From CAYVTD01 sp964454445 (lineage in GTDB: Bacteria > Bacteroidota > Ignavibacteria > Kapaibacteriales > UBA2268), in NCBI GenBank assembly GCA_964454445.1, contig CAYVTD010000027.1:1-46218 (forward strand): a DNA stretch of 46,218 nt, written 5' to 3'. Each line of letters starts with the position of its first letter. Position 1 is the first letter of the stretch. Made by a program: the position numbers and the translations under genes. The notes below the pieces were generated by a model. The model saw nothing but the letters and a program-made list of their open reading frames with translations, searched no databases and was not told the origin of the DNA. Shown piece after piece: positions 7,081-17,279 of this stretch.

Positions 7081-9615
7081 ATGGCTAAATCAGGTAAAAC
7101 AAGACCACCAAGAGCAAATCAGCCAGAGACAAAATTAACTCAAAGAAAGCTTGACAAAACGCTAAAACAGGAAAAACCTCCATTAATTCCTGAAAAATAT
7201 CAGGATTTCATACTAATAGGACTATTGGTCATTGCTCTTTTTGTATTTTTTTGGGATGCCATTTTCTCAGGAGCATTTAATGTATCCGACAATATATCGT
7301 CAGAAAGTTTTCGCCCATTTGTCGATCAAGCAACGAGAGATGGCGAATTTCCCTTGTGGATACCCTACATCTTTAGTGGTATGCCTGCATATGCTTCGAT
7401 GCTTTTAACTGGATTGAGATGGTGGGATTTTTCATCTATAGTTCCGATTTACATAACGGTTTATATTGGCAAATTATTTTCGAGTGATGCCTCCCGTGTT
7501 TTATGCTGGTATATTTTTTACGGTATTGGAATGTATTACCTGATGCGCTCAAAAAAGATGAGCCGTTTCGTTTCTTTTTTTACGATGATGGGAGCGGTTT
7601 TTTCAACTGGGATACTCGTCTGGATAATGATTGGGCACAATACAAAACCAATGGTCTTTTCGATGTTTCCATTTATTTTTCTGCTTTTAGAAAAACTTAG
7701 AGTAAAATTTTCTCTAATCTATTCAGTTTTGTTAGTGTTTGCTGTGCATATAATGATCGAGGCAGGACACCTCCAAATGATATTCTATGGCATTTCGGGT
7801 TTTGCAATTTATCTGATTTTCGAAATGATAAGCCGCACGATAAAGAACAAGCAACCGATAAATGTGCTGCGTTCTGCTGCAATGCTTGTTGTTGCCGGGG
7901 CATTTGCTTTTCTTATGTCGTCGGATAGATATTTAAGTACATTAGAATACACTGATTATTCCACAAGAGGCACGGCACCCATAACAAAGGTAAAAGACAA
8001 CAACACAAATGAGAACATTGGACACGATTATGAATATGCTACAATGTGGTCGTTTAGCCCGGAAGAAATCATTACCTTCTTTGTTCCAAATTATTTTGGA
8101 TTTGGTAAATTAAAATACGACGGCGACCTTACTGGTGGACAAAAAGTGATGCTTCCTGTGTATTGGGGCCAAAAACCGTTTGAGGATGCCGCTCCTTATA
8201 TGGGAATCTTAATATTGTTCCTCGGATGTATGGGGGCATGGATATTTAGAAAAGATATATTCGTTCAATTTCTAATAGTGTTAAGTGTGTTTTCCTTGTT
8301 TTTATCGTTTGGTAGCACATTACCTTGGATTTATGATTTGTTTTACTATTATGTGCCTTCGTTCAACAAATTCCGCGCTCCAAGTATGGCTCTCGCCTTA
8401 ATGAACTTTGCAGTGCCTGTTTTGGCTGGTTATGGTTTATCTGCAATTTTAAAATGGCGGGTTGAAGCTGCAAAAGAACAAATAAAAATTGTAAGGAATT
8501 GGTTAATAGCTTCTGCTGCTTTTCTTTTGTTTGGTTTTTTGTTTTCAGCAATTTTTAAAACAGCATATCTCGATGCTGTTTCTGCCAGTCATAACGGTAG
8601 TCAATTTCAGCCACAAGTCGTCGAACTCATTTACGATTTAATGGCTTCAGACTGGTATCTAACCGGTGCTATTGTTTTTACCGGTTTTATATTTATTTAC
8701 TTATTTGTTAAAGGCAAATTAAACAATATGGCATTTTATGCTATTATTATTTTCTTGCTAATGTTTGATTTGTGGCGGGTAGGCGCCAGAAGGATGGAAG
8801 TAAGCGAAGAAACATATTTTAAAAAAGATGATGTAACTCAGTTCTTGCAAAATGATAAAGACATTTTTCGAATTGCCGATTTTACTACTCCTAGTCCTAA
8901 CATGTCCGCTTATTATTTCTTGCAAAGCGTAAATGGTTATCATGCAGCAAAACTTAGGATTTATCAGGATTTGCTTGATGTTGCCGACCAAGGTTCGACT
9001 TCACAGGTAACCAATCCCTTTCTTTGGGATCTGATGAATGTAAAGTATTTGATAATGGATAGAGAAATACAGGGTTTCCCAATGGCATACAAGTCGCAAG
9101 AAAGCAATAAAATAGTGTATTATAACACTGAGAACCTGCCCCGGGTGTTTTTTGTCGATTCAATTAAAACAGCCAAGCCTCTTGAAATACTTGCTTCGTT
9201 AAAAAATGGGACGTTTAATCCGAGACAAATAGCCTATTTAGAAAAAAATTATGGATTTAAAATTGAACCGCCAAGCGTTGGCTCAACTGCCAAGATAAGT
9301 GAATACAAAAACCATTATATTAAAATCCAAGCCAAGGCAACAGGCAATAACTTGCTGTTTATTAGCGAGATATTCTATCCTCCTGCTTGGAAAGCATTCC
9401 TCGATGGCAAAGAAATCGATATATTAAAAACAAACTTTGCTTTTCGTTCCGTTGTTGTTCCTAAAGGCAATCATACGATTGAGATGAGATTTTCGTCAAA
9501 CAAATTTGAATCTGGCAAAACAATTAGTTTAATTTTAAATATTCTGCTTCTATTTTCATTTGGTTTAGGGCTTTACTTGGCCTTTAGAAAAAAAACTTCG
9601 CAAACGGAAGAATGA
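7081..9615 (+). CDS. YfhO-like large integral membrane protein
   Basis: The 844-residue protein has a basic, polar N-terminal tail (~35 residues), then at least ten hydrophobic segments up to about residue 560. A soluble extracytoplasmic domain follows at about 570-800, with a last membrane segment near 815-835 (LNILLLFSFGLGLYLAF) and a basic tail. The first loop carries the family-type stretch GEFPLWIPYIFSGMPAYASM, and the architecture is that of YfhO / GT-C-like proteins linked in some bacteria to glycosylation of envelope polymers. Donor and acceptor are unknown here. The C-terminal domain includes FISEIFYPPAWKAFLDGKEI, also typical of the family. ATG 7081 follows AAAGGAAA. The TPR kinase gene follows after 32 bp and is probably co-transcribed. 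Confidence 0.85.
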   Translation: MAKSGKTRPPRANQPETKLTQRKLDKTLKQEKPPLIPEKYQDFILIGLLVIALFVFFWDAIFSGAFNVSDNISSESFRPFVDQATRDGEFPLWIPYIFSGMPAYASMLLTGLRWWDFSSIVPIYITVYIGKLFSSDASRVLCWYIFYGIGMYYLMRSKKMSRFVSFFTMMGAVFSTGILVWIMIGHNTKPMVFSMFPFIFLLLEKLRVKFSLIYSVLLVFAVHIMIEAGHLQMIFYGISGFAIYLIFEMISRTIKNKQPINVLRSAAMLVVAGAFAFLMSSDRYLSTLEYTDYSTRGTAPITKVKDNNTNENIGHDYEYATMWSFSPEEIITFFVPNYFGFGKLKYDGDLTGGQKVMLPVYWGQKPFEDAAPYMGILILFLGCMGAWIFRKDIFVQFLIVLSVFSLFLSFGSTLPWIYDLFYYYVPSFNKFRAPSMALALMNFAVPVLAGYGLSAILKWRVEAAKEQIKIVRNWLIASAAFLLFGFLFSAIFKTAYLDAVSASHNGSQFQPQVVELIYDLMASDWYLTGAIVFTGFIFIYLFVKGKLNNMAFYAIIIFLLMFDLWRVGARRMEVSEETYFKKDDVTQFLQNDKDIFRIADFTTPSPNMSAYYFLQSVNGYHAAKLRIYQDLLDVADQGSTSQVTNPFLWDLMNVKYLIMDREIQGFPMAYKSQESNKIVYYNTENLPRVFFVDSIKTAKPLEILASLKNGTFNPRQIAYLEKNYGFKIEPPSVGSTAKISEYKNHYIKIQAKATGNNLLFISEIFYPPAWKAFLDGKEIDILKTNFAFRSVVVPKGNHTIEMRFSSNKFESGKTISLILNILLLFSFGLGLYLAFRKKTSQTEE

Positions 9616-9647
9616 GAAATTATCAATAATACTTATCCATCAATAGA

Positions 9648-11555
9648 ATGATACTAAAAAGAATAATTCAAAATTGTCTAGCACTAATCATTCTCTCAAA
9701 TTTTGCTTTTGCTAACGTTGATAGCTTGCAGAAAACGTTAAAATACTCCTTCCCTGACACGGCTAAGGTTAATAAACTGAATTTATTATCAAAGCAATAC
9801 AAGGATACGGATGCAGAAAAAGGACTCGAATATGGCTTAAGTGCTTTAAAGCTTGCTATTAAATTGAATTATAAAAACGGTATTGGATATGCTCATAATA
9901 ATATTGGCTTGAACTATTGGAGAATGGGGGTTTATGACTTATCTCTCGAAAATTACTTTAAAGCTCTCGACATTTTTGAAACTTTAAAAAATAGTTCTGG
10001 CTTAGCCACAATAAATAATAATATTGGTTTGATTTATTTTGCACGTTCTCAGTATGAAAAAGCTATTGTTTATTTGGAAAAAAGTATTGAATTAAGTACA
10101 GTATTAAAGAATAAAATCGATGTTTCACGCTCTCAACACAACCTAGCCCTTGTTTATAACGAATTGAAACAACACAATCTTTCGCTTCGATGGCATTTGA
10201 AGTCATTAAAAGGCTGTATTGGAGCCGATTCTATCTTAACTGCATCTAATTATTGTTTTATCGGAAGGAGTTATAGCTTTTTAAAACAATACGACAGCGC
10301 ATATTATTATCTCCAAAAAAGTGTTAATTTATTCGAAAAATATAATAATTTGAATAACTTGGCAATGGCTCAAAATCAAATTGCCCTTTATTTTAATCAT
10401 ACTAAGAATTATAAAAAGGCAATTGAATACGCAAGAAAAGCACAAGCATTGGGCAAGAGAATCGGCAACAAGTATATGATTATGGAATCATTGGGTTTGA
10501 TAAGTAATGCTTATAAAGGTTTAAAACAATTTGAAAAAGCTTATGATTATCATGTATTGTTCAAAGATGCTCAAGACTCACTTTTAAATGAGGATAACCT
10601 GCAAAGCATTACCCGTAAGGAAACACAGCATACTTATGAAAAAATTTTTCAAAAATTGGAAGAAGAGAAAAACAATCAATTATTAAAACAAAAAGTTTTT
10701 ACAAGAACTGCAATTGTTTTGGTTGTAGTTCTTTTTCTAATAGCAATTATCATTTATCTTTTTTATCGCAGCAAGAGCAAGGTAAACAAACTGTTAGCTG
10801 CAAAAAACGAAGAAATAAGCAAACAAAAAGAAGATTTATCGCTTTTAAATGCTCAACTGCTGGAATCCAATACAGAAAAGGATAGGTTCTTTTCGATAAT
10901 AGCACACGATTTGAAATCTCCTTTTTCCGGCTTTTTATCCATGACCAAGATGATGACTGAAAACAGTTCGTTACTATCAGCAGAGGATATGCAAGAACTC
11001 GGCGGGACAATGCAAAAATCGGCAAATAATCTTTTCAAGTTGCTCGAAAACCTTTTAGAATGGTCGCGTATGCAGCGCGGAACTACTGAGTTTAATCCTG
11101 ATAATTGCAATCTTTATATGTTGGTGAAAAATAATATCGACATTCAAGCATCTACTGCTTCCCAAAAACAGCTTAAAATACTTAACCTTGTCCCTGAAGA
11201 TGTCCAGATTTTTGCTGATGTCTCTATGATTAATACAGTCATTAGAAATTTACTATCAAATGCCATTAAATTCAGTCATAGAGGCGGTATGATTGAAATT
11301 GGTGCTAAAAGAGATGTTGAAAACAATTCTAATGTTGTTTATATCAAAGATGAAGGAATCGGGATAAGCTCTTTTATTTTAAAAAACATCTTTCGTTTAG
11401 ACCAAAAGGTCTCTCGTCCGGGAACTGAAAATGAACCAAGCACGGGTTTGGGTTTAGTGCTATGTAAAGAATTTATTAATAAACACACAGGTAAGATCTG
11501 GGCTGAAAGCGAAGAAGGTAAGGGGACGACATTCTTTTTTACATTGGGCAAATAA
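9648..11555 (+). CDS. TPR-repeat sensor histidine kinase
   Basis: Membrane sensor kinase of 635 residues. It has a signal peptide (residues 1-22, ending ANV) and periplasmic TPR repeats at about 45-310 with typical NNIGLIY and YEKAIVYLEKS signatures. A membrane helix at about 352-373 is followed by a short coiled linker (375-408), then a HisKA domain with H-box FFSIIAHDLKSPF (His420). The ATPase domain has NLLSNAIKFS, DEGIGIS and STGLGLVLC boxes. This layout is common in Bacteroidota and relatives, where the partner regulator is often encoded elsewhere; none is adjacent here. The gene ends 16 bp from the convergent nrnA gene. The stimulus is unknown. Confidence 0.93.
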   Translation: MILKRIIQNCLALIILSNFAFANVDSLQKTLKYSFPDTAKVNKLNLLSKQYKDTDAEKGLEYGLSALKLAIKLNYKNGIGYAHNNIGLNYWRMGVYDLSLENYFKALDIFETLKNSSGLATINNNIGLIYFARSQYEKAIVYLEKSIELSTVLKNKIDVSRSQHNLALVYNELKQHNLSLRWHLKSLKGCIGADSILTASNYCFIGRSYSFLKQYDSAYYYLQKSVNLFEKYNNLNNLAMAQNQIALYFNHTKNYKKAIEYARKAQALGKRIGNKYMIMESLGLISNAYKGLKQFEKAYDYHVLFKDAQDSLLNEDNLQSITRKETQHTYEKIFQKLEEEKNNQLLKQKVFTRTAIVLVVVLFLIAIIIYLFYRSKSKVNKLLAAKNEEISKQKEDLSLLNAQLLESNTEKDRFFSIIAHDLKSPFSGFLSMTKMMTENSSLLSAEDMQELGGTMQKSANNLFKLLENLLEWSRMQRGTTEFNPDNCNLYMLVKNNIDIQASTASQKQLKILNLVPEDVQIFADVSMINTVIRNLLSNAIKFSHRGGMIEIGAKRDVENNSNVVYIKDEGIGISSFILKNIFRLDQKVSRPGTENEPSTGLGLVLCKEFINKHTGKIWAESEEGKGTTFFFTLGK

Positions 11556-11571
11556 ATACTGAGCAAAACGC

Positions 11572-12594
11572 CTATGAAAACAGTTTTTTTGCTCGTGAAA
11601 TGACTTCTTCTCGAATAGCATCAATGCTTTTTCCTTTTGCTCTTGCTCCAGCGGCTTGCTCGTGACCACCGCCATCAAATTCCATTGCTAAATCTCTAAC
11701 AATGTATTTTCCTTTTGCACGAAACGACATACGAATGCTATCGCTATCTGACGACTCACTAAGCATTATTCCGACATAAACCCCTTTTACGCCTAAAATG
11801 CGCTCCACAATATCTTCAGTATCAGATTCAATCGCCCCTATCTCTAAAAAATCATTTGTTCTTATTGTTATGATGCCTAATTTCCCTTCATAAAACAACT
11901 CCAAGGAATTAAATGCCTTACCGAAAAGCAATGCTTTCTGATAAGACAGTTGGTTATAAACGTATTCATAGCAAGTAACAGGGTCAGCGCCTTTTTCAAT
12001 TAAATCCGCTACTATTTTATGAACCATCGGGGTTGTTGCCGGAAATCTAAAACTGCCTGTATCGGTCATTATTGCTGTGTAAAGAGCCATAGCGACCGCT
12101 TGACTAATCTGCACATTCCAATTATCGAACATTTTCCATAAAATTTCGCCTGTCGAGCTAGCCGCAGAATCAACAGCATAGCAATCTGCAAATTGAATTG
12201 GTCCTTGATGATGGTCAATTACTATTTTTTTTGCTTTTGATGTCAATAACGGCTCACTTAATGATTTTAATCGGGTGGGATTGTTCAAATCAACAATAAA
12301 AATCGCGTCCGCAATGTTGAAAAATGTCTGCGTAGTGCAATCTTCAGCGTTTTTTATGCGTGAAGAACCCTCCAAAAACTTCAGATTGTCCGGTGTAGGG
12401 CTATAATTGATTATTTCTACGTTTTTATCATAATTATCTTTTAGCACAAAATACAATGCTAGCTCTGAACCGATGGCATCTCCATCGGGATTTATGTGCG
12501 AACTGATGACTATGTTATTGCTTTGCTCTATTATTTCTCTTATTCTTTTAAAAGATTCAGATATCGGTAAAAGATCTTCCTTTATTTCAAGCAT
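11572..12594 (-). CDS. nrnA: Bifunctional oligoribonuclease / PAP phosphatase NrnA (DHH-DHHA1)
   Basis: Cytoplasmic DHH-family phosphoesterase that clears short RNA oligomers (and often pApA or pAp) at the end of RNA decay. The 340 residues show the full set of motifs: ISSHINPDGDAIGSELAL (metal-binding DGD), IVDLNNPTRL, the DHH box VIDHHQG, and a DHHA1 domain ending in FDGGGHEQAAGARAKG, the GGGH substrate loop. Length and order fit NrnA. It lies 78 bp behind the hybrid kinase on the same strand, so read-through is possible. No classical Orn is present in the window. Substrate preference cannot be read from sequence. Confidence 0.92.
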   Translation of the reverse strand: MLEIKEDLLPISESFKRIREIIEQSNNIVISSHINPDGDAIGSELALYFVLKDNYDKNVEIINYSPTPDNLKFLEGSSRIKNAEDCTTQTFFNIADAIFIVDLNNPTRLKSLSEPLLTSKAKKIVIDHHQGPIQFADCYAVDSAASSTGEILWKMFDNWNVQISQAVAMALYTAIMTDTGSFRFPATTPMVHKIVADLIEKGADPVTCYEYVYNQLSYQKALLFGKAFNSLELFYEGKLGIITIRTNDFLEIGAIESDTEDIVERILGVKGVYVGIMLSESSDSDSIRMSFRAKGKYIVRDLAMEFDGGGHEQAAGARAKGKSIDAIREEVISRAKKLFS

Positions 12595-12672
12595 ATTTAT
12601 CTTTGCATTTCTAAAATAATAATATGAAAGTGTTTTTTCTAGTATTTTAAAACTAATAAAATAATAATCAGA

Positions 12673-15600
12673 CTAAGAAAACAATAGCTGATGAATTTTT
12701 AAATACAATTCTTTCTTTTTTATCGGCTTGCTCAGAAATGCATCGCAGCCTGAAAGAAATGCCAATTCCTCATCTTCCTTTGAAACAAAAGCCGTTTGGA
12801 CTATTATCTTCAATTCAGGTCTTATTTCCTTTATTGCTTTCGTTGCATCATAACCATTTACTTTTGGCATCCTTATATCCATTAATATAATGTCTATGTC
12901 AGGACGATTTTTTACATATTCCATTGCTTTTTCTCCAGTACTTGCTCTTAATAATTCAGTATAATTGCCTTGTAACATCCTTTTAAACAACAAATAACTT
13001 GTTTCATCATCTTCGGCTATCAAAACACATAGTTTCCGGGGAAATGTAACTTCTGAAATACTATTTGTTTCTTCTTTTATTTGTGTTTTTATACGTGTAT
13101 CTGGTATTGTAAAATAAAATGTCGTCCCTTTATTGACTTTCGAATTTAACCAAATTCTTCCGCCCAGCATTTCAACATAATATTTTGAAATACTCAAGCC
13201 AAGCCCAACCCCTTCAAACTCTTGCGTATAGTCCGATTCGATTTGACGGAATCGCTCAAAGATTATTTCCTGATATTCTTGGCTTATTCCCTTGCCCGTA
13301 TCAGTTACAAAGAACTCCAACTCACTTTCCTTCTCAATATAACCAAATTCTATCTTCCCCTTTCTCGTAAATTTTAAAGAATTCTTAATTAGATTACTTA
13401 TTACTTGCGACAGTTTTGTCCTATCAGTAATTATATTTATGTCGGAAAGGCTTTTGTCGAGCTTGAGATGAAATTCAAGCCCTGCTTTACTTATCTCAGG
13501 CTTAAAGAATATATAAAGATCATTTAATAATTGATTTATTAATGTTTCGTCATTATGAACTTCTGTTTCTCCAGCCTCAATTTTTGATATGTCTATCAAA
13601 TCATTAATTATGTTCAACATTCTAACACCACTTCGCTGAATTATTTCAATATATTCCTTCTCTTCGCTCAATGTGATATCAGGATCTTTTAATAATTCAG
13701 CAAAACCCATTATTCCGTTCATCGGAGTTCTTATTTCGTGACTCATATTAGCAAGAAATGCCGTCTTTAATCTATCACTTTCCTCCGCTTTAAATCGTGC
13801 TTTCATCAATTCTCTTTCTGCGTTCACTCTATCATTAATATCGATACCTGTTCCTATTAATAAGGGACCATTTGCAGTATTAATTCGCGTTCCAGACAAT
13901 TGATACGCTATCTTTTCTCCATCATTTCTTATAAGGTTTACAAGTACTTCCGATTTACCATTAGTAAATACCTCGTTAAAAGCACGAATGGCAGCATTTT
14001 TATCTGATTCGTCAAGATAATCCAAAGGATTTTTCTCATATATTTCTTCTTCTAACAGTCCAAAAAATTCAACTCCATTGCGATTCCAACGTAATATCTT
14101 CATATTTTTATCAAAGATAAAGAATATACCAGGTAAACTCTCTATTAATCTATCTGAGAAACGCTTTTCCTCCTGGATTAATGCCTCGATTTCTTTTAGC
14201 ATCGTTATATCTTGCGATATCACCTGCACGCCAACCACTTGTTCGGAATTGTCTGTTATTGGAGTGAATGTATTTATGAACCACAACGAATTATTTGGTA
14301 ATTGTACTAATTCTATATATTCCTCAACCCTCTTAGTCTCGATAACACTTTGCAGTCTTTGCATATACACATCTGCATTATCGATATAAAGCTCATGAAT
14401 TGTCTTCCCACAGAAATCCCCAGGCTCTCCATTCATATATTTTGCCATTGTATTGTTAAGTGATATGACTGTACCCTCTGGAGTAAAATAAGCAATGCCC
14501 ACCCCCGAATTTTCATGCAACAACCGGTACTTTTCCTCGCTTTCTCTCAACGCATCTTGAGTTTTCATTATCTTCGTAATATCATTAATTACAACAACTG
14601 CCCTATCAACCTTTCCTTCATCGTCTAATATCGGAGTTGAATAATTTAGTATTGTCCTTGTAACGCCGTCGAAAGCATCTATTTCGATTATTTCTTCTTT
14701 CGTAGTTTTTCCATTTTGTATTGAATCATTTATGCTCCATTCCTCAGGCCTTATTTCTCTGCGCGATGGCAATAATCTTGCTTTGAAGATGCCATATTCT
14801 TCTTTGCCTATTTTAGGTTCTGCTCCCCATATCCTTATTGCTTCCGGGTTGCCTTTTAATAATGTTCCGTTCTTGTCAGCAATCCATAATCCAACAGGCA
14901 AAATATCAAATATCTTCTTTAATAATGCTTCGTTATGCTTTATTTCATTTTGCGCTAATTTTAAAACAGTTATGTCGCTTAAAAAATTAAGTGTCGCAGG
15001 CTTTTGCTCCCATGTGATTAATACAACACTTACTGCTACATATTTCATTTCATTTTTGTTATTAAATACTCTAAAAGAGTAAGAAGATGGCACGATTTCT
15101 CCCCTCATTCTTTTATAATGTCTGTCATAAACCTTATCTCGGTCGTCCTTATGAATATATTCGATAAATGGCGTACTCATTATTCTTTCTTTAGAATATC
15201 CTAATAACGTTTCAAGCATTTGATTGCAAAAGACTATTTTACCATCTTGAGCCACAAAAATAGCTTCGGCTGCATTTTCGACAAGTAAACGATACTTTTC
15301 CTCACTTTCTATCACTATTTTTTCTAATTTTACATTCTCAGAAATATCTGTGATAGCAGCAATTATGCCATCGAAATCACCAGATTTATCAAATAATGGA
15401 ACAGCATTAATAGATAAATGCAATTTTTTTATATCTGAAAGCATAATAGAATTTCGTACACCATATATTGGCTTTAATGTAGTTTCTACTATTACAAATG
15501 GTACGTTATTTTCTTCAATTTCATTACCATTAATATCAGTTAATCTCCACCGCCGCGAATTATATTGCATTAGATCTATATTATCATTGCCAAGCTCAAA

Positions 15601-16974
15601 CAATTCTTCAGCATATTTATTAGTAAAAACGATTTTACCATTCTTATCAATCTTTATAATTGCAATTGGACTGGTTTTGAGTATCAAATCATTAAAATTA
15701 CGCTCCTCTTCAATGATTTTTTGACTAATTGTAACCTCTGTAATATCAAGAAAGGATACTGCGAAATATCCTTTTTCGGGACAGTAAGACATTACGTCAT
15801 AATATTTTCCTAATTCCTGCGAATAACTTGAAAAATGTAATGGTTCGCCAGTCAATGCCACATTACCATATTTCTCAATCCAATATTTTTCAGTCATTGG
15901 CAATACTTCCAACACCTTTTTCCCAATAATATTTTCGCGTTGCAAGCCTGTCATTTCTTCAAACATCGAATTAACTTCGATAAACACATAATCAATTGGT
16001 TTATTATTGCTGTCAGTTATAATTTGATGCAAAGCGAAAGCACTATTCATATTCTCGAAAAGCTGGCGATATCTATTTTCGCTTTTACTCAAAGCATTAT
16101 TAGTTTCTGTCAATTCTTTATTTATGATTTGATATCGTTCGTTTAAAGCCTGAAATTCCTCGTTTTGTATCCGTAATTCTTCATTAGCAGCAATATATTC
16201 TTCATTTAAAAATGCAAACTCTTCATTGCTTTCCCTTAGCTCCTCATTCATTGCCATATATTCTTCATTAAGAGTTGCGTTCTCTTCATTTAAAATAATA
16301 AGCTTTTCTTTCGCCACAAAAAGCTCTTCATTCGTTTTATTAAGCTTTTCATTTGTAATTTTTAGCTCTTCATTAGTAATATTTAGCTTTTCAATCGTGA
16401 TTCTAAGCTCTTCATTCGTATTATATTGCTTTTCATTTGCAATTATAAGAAGTCTATTAGTGTCTTTAAGTTCTTCATTTAAATTATTTAACTCAGTATT
16501 ATTACTATTAATTACATCATTTTTCCTATTTAATTCTACATTAATATCATTTATTTCATCAATAATTGCCATTAATTCATAATTCTTACTCTCTAATTCA
16601 TCTTCTCTTGATTTTAACTCAGTAATATCGTGCTTAATATCTACAAACTTGATTAAATTTCCATCATCATCAAATATAGGCGTGCATTTAATAGCAAAAT
16701 ATCTCCCGCGAATCTTTTCAACCCTTTCAAGTGCCTTCGGATCCTTTCCGACCGTATTTTGACAAATAATGCACTGTTTGCTTATCTTTTCATTCTGATG
16801 AATAATCTCGTAGCATTTCTTCCCAATAACTTCATCATATTTCAAATCAAGTAATTTCAATCCGCTCTGATTAATATCCAAGATTTTATGCTCTGCAGAA
16901 ATAATCATCAGGATATCATCGATAGCGTTAATTGCCGTAATCCAATCGCTCTTTAAAACACTATTATTTTCCAC
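12673..16974 (-). CDS. Hybrid sensor histidine kinase with seven PAS domains and a long coiled coil
   Basis: Soluble hybrid kinase of 1433 residues with no membrane segment. PAS1 (about 10-120) carries three cysteines, C54, C68 and C71 (QCIICQ), suggesting metal, Fe-S or redox sensing. Residues 130-297 form a coiled coil of 24 heptads in unbroken register, mostly of the form x-N-E-E-L-x-x. PAS2-PAS7 follow at about 300-415, 425-545, 555-672, 680-803, 810-927 and 935-1052. HisKA has FLANMSHEIRTPMNGIMGF (His1079). The ATPase domain has NLIKNSLKF, DTGKGIS and GVGLGLSI. The C-terminal receiver has Asp1366 in ILMDIRMPKVNGY and Lys1416. Phosphorelay from His1079 to Asp1366 and on to another protein is expected. 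The regulator at 17508-18980 is the nearest candidate partner, but this is inference. Confidence 0.93.
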   Translation of the reverse strand: MENNSVLKSDWITAINAIDDILMIISAEHKILDINQSGLKLLDLKYDEVIGKKCYEIIHQNEKISKQCIICQNTVGKDPKALERVEKIRGRYFAIKCTPIFDDDGNLIKFVDIKHDITELKSREDELESKNYELMAIIDEINDINVELNRKNDVINSNNTELNNLNEELKDTNRLLIIANEKQYNTNEELRITIEKLNITNEELKITNEKLNKTNEELFVAKEKLIILNEENATLNEEYMAMNEELRESNEEFAFLNEEYIAANEELRIQNEEFQALNERYQIINKELTETNNALSKSENRYRQLFENMNSAFALHQIITDSNNKPIDYVFIEVNSMFEEMTGLQRENIIGKKVLEVLPMTEKYWIEKYGNVALTGEPLHFSSYSQELGKYYDVMSYCPEKGYFAVSFLDITEVTISQKIIEEERNFNDLILKTSPIAIIKIDKNGKIVFTNKYAEELFELGNDNIDLMQYNSRRWRLTDINGNEIEENNVPFVIVETTLKPIYGVRNSIMLSDIKKLHLSINAVPLFDKSGDFDGIIAAITDISENVKLEKIVIESEEKYRLLVENAAEAIFVAQDGKIVFCNQMLETLLGYSKERIMSTPFIEYIHKDDRDKVYDRHYKRMRGEIVPSSYSFRVFNNKNEMKYVAVSVVLITWEQKPATLNFLSDITVLKLAQNEIKHNEALLKKIFDILPVGLWIADKNGTLLKGNPEAIRIWGAEPKIGKEEYGIFKARLLPSRREIRPEEWSINDSIQNGKTTKEEIIEIDAFDGVTRTILNYSTPILDDEGKVDRAVVVINDITKIMKTQDALRESEEKYRLLHENSGVGIAYFTPEGTVISLNNTMAKYMNGEPGDFCGKTIHELYIDNADVYMQRLQSVIETKRVEEYIELVQLPNNSLWFINTFTPITDNSEQVVGVQVISQDITMLKEIEALIQEEKRFSDRLIESLPGIFFIFDKNMKILRWNRNGVEFFGLLEEEIYEKNPLDYLDESDKNAAIRAFNEVFTNGKSEVLVNLIRNDGEKIAYQLSGTRINTANGPLLIGTGIDINDRVNAERELMKARFKAEESDRLKTAFLANMSHEIRTPMNGIMGFAELLKDPDITLSEEKEYIEIIQRSGVRMLNIINDLIDISKIEAGETEVHNDETLINQLLNDLYIFFKPEISKAGLEFHLKLDKSLSDINIITDRTKLSQVISNLIKNSLKFTRKGKIEFGYIEKESELEFFVTDTGKGISQEYQEIIFERFRQIESDYTQEFEGVGLGLSISKYYVEMLGGRIWLNSKVNKGTTFYFTIPDTRIKTQIKEETNSISEVTFPRKLCVLIAEDDETSYLLFKRMLQGNYTELLRASTGEKAMEYVKNRPDIDIILMDIRMPKVNGYDATKAIKEIRPELKIIVQTAFVSKEDEELAFLSGCDAFLSKPIKKKELYLKIHQLLFS

Positions 16975-17279
16975 GACATCACCTCACAAAATAACTTGTT
17001 CAAAATCATTTAATTTCTTTTCATCTTTATTCGAAATTCCCGTTATTCTTTCCCTACTTAAAAAAATCTAATTCAAAATTATGTATTATTTATTAATTTT
17101 CATAAATATAATCAAATATATATTATTAAATATAAATTTCCAAATAGTAAATTAATAAAAAATAAGAAATAATTATTTTTTGTTCAATTAATGTATATAA
17201 AAAATCAAAAAAACACTCTTGGCACACATTTTGTGGCATTATCTTTCACTTGTTTTTCATTAATTAATCAGGAAAAAGT
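16975..17279. other. AT-rich divergent intergenic region, hybrid kinase / Nif11 gene
   Basis: About 305 bp of very AT-rich sequence without a gene. It separates the divergent starts of the hybrid kinase (minus) and the Nif11-like gene (plus). The only distinct element is the sigma-54-like promoter at 17219-17234. The hybrid-kinase promoter is expected around 17000-17100 but no convincing box was picked out. Confidence 0.55.
17219..17234 (+). promoter_or_regulatory. Sigma-54-like promoter before the Nif11-domain gene
   Basis: TTGGCACACATTTTGT has a full -24 half (TTGGCAC), correct spacing, and TTG in the -12 half with T in place of C at -12. The predicted RNA start near 17246 gives a leader of about 34 bases to the ATG at 17280. 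It closely matches the minus-strand element at 6835-6850. The arms TGGCACA and TGTGGCA are also nearly palindromic, so a repressor-type operator is an alternative reading. Confidence 0.55.

Noticed and set aside
16226..16582. 118-codon plus-strand frame rich in Ser and Phe
   Set aside because: It is the antisense of the Asn/Glu heptad repeat of the hybrid kinase and owes its length to that repeat.
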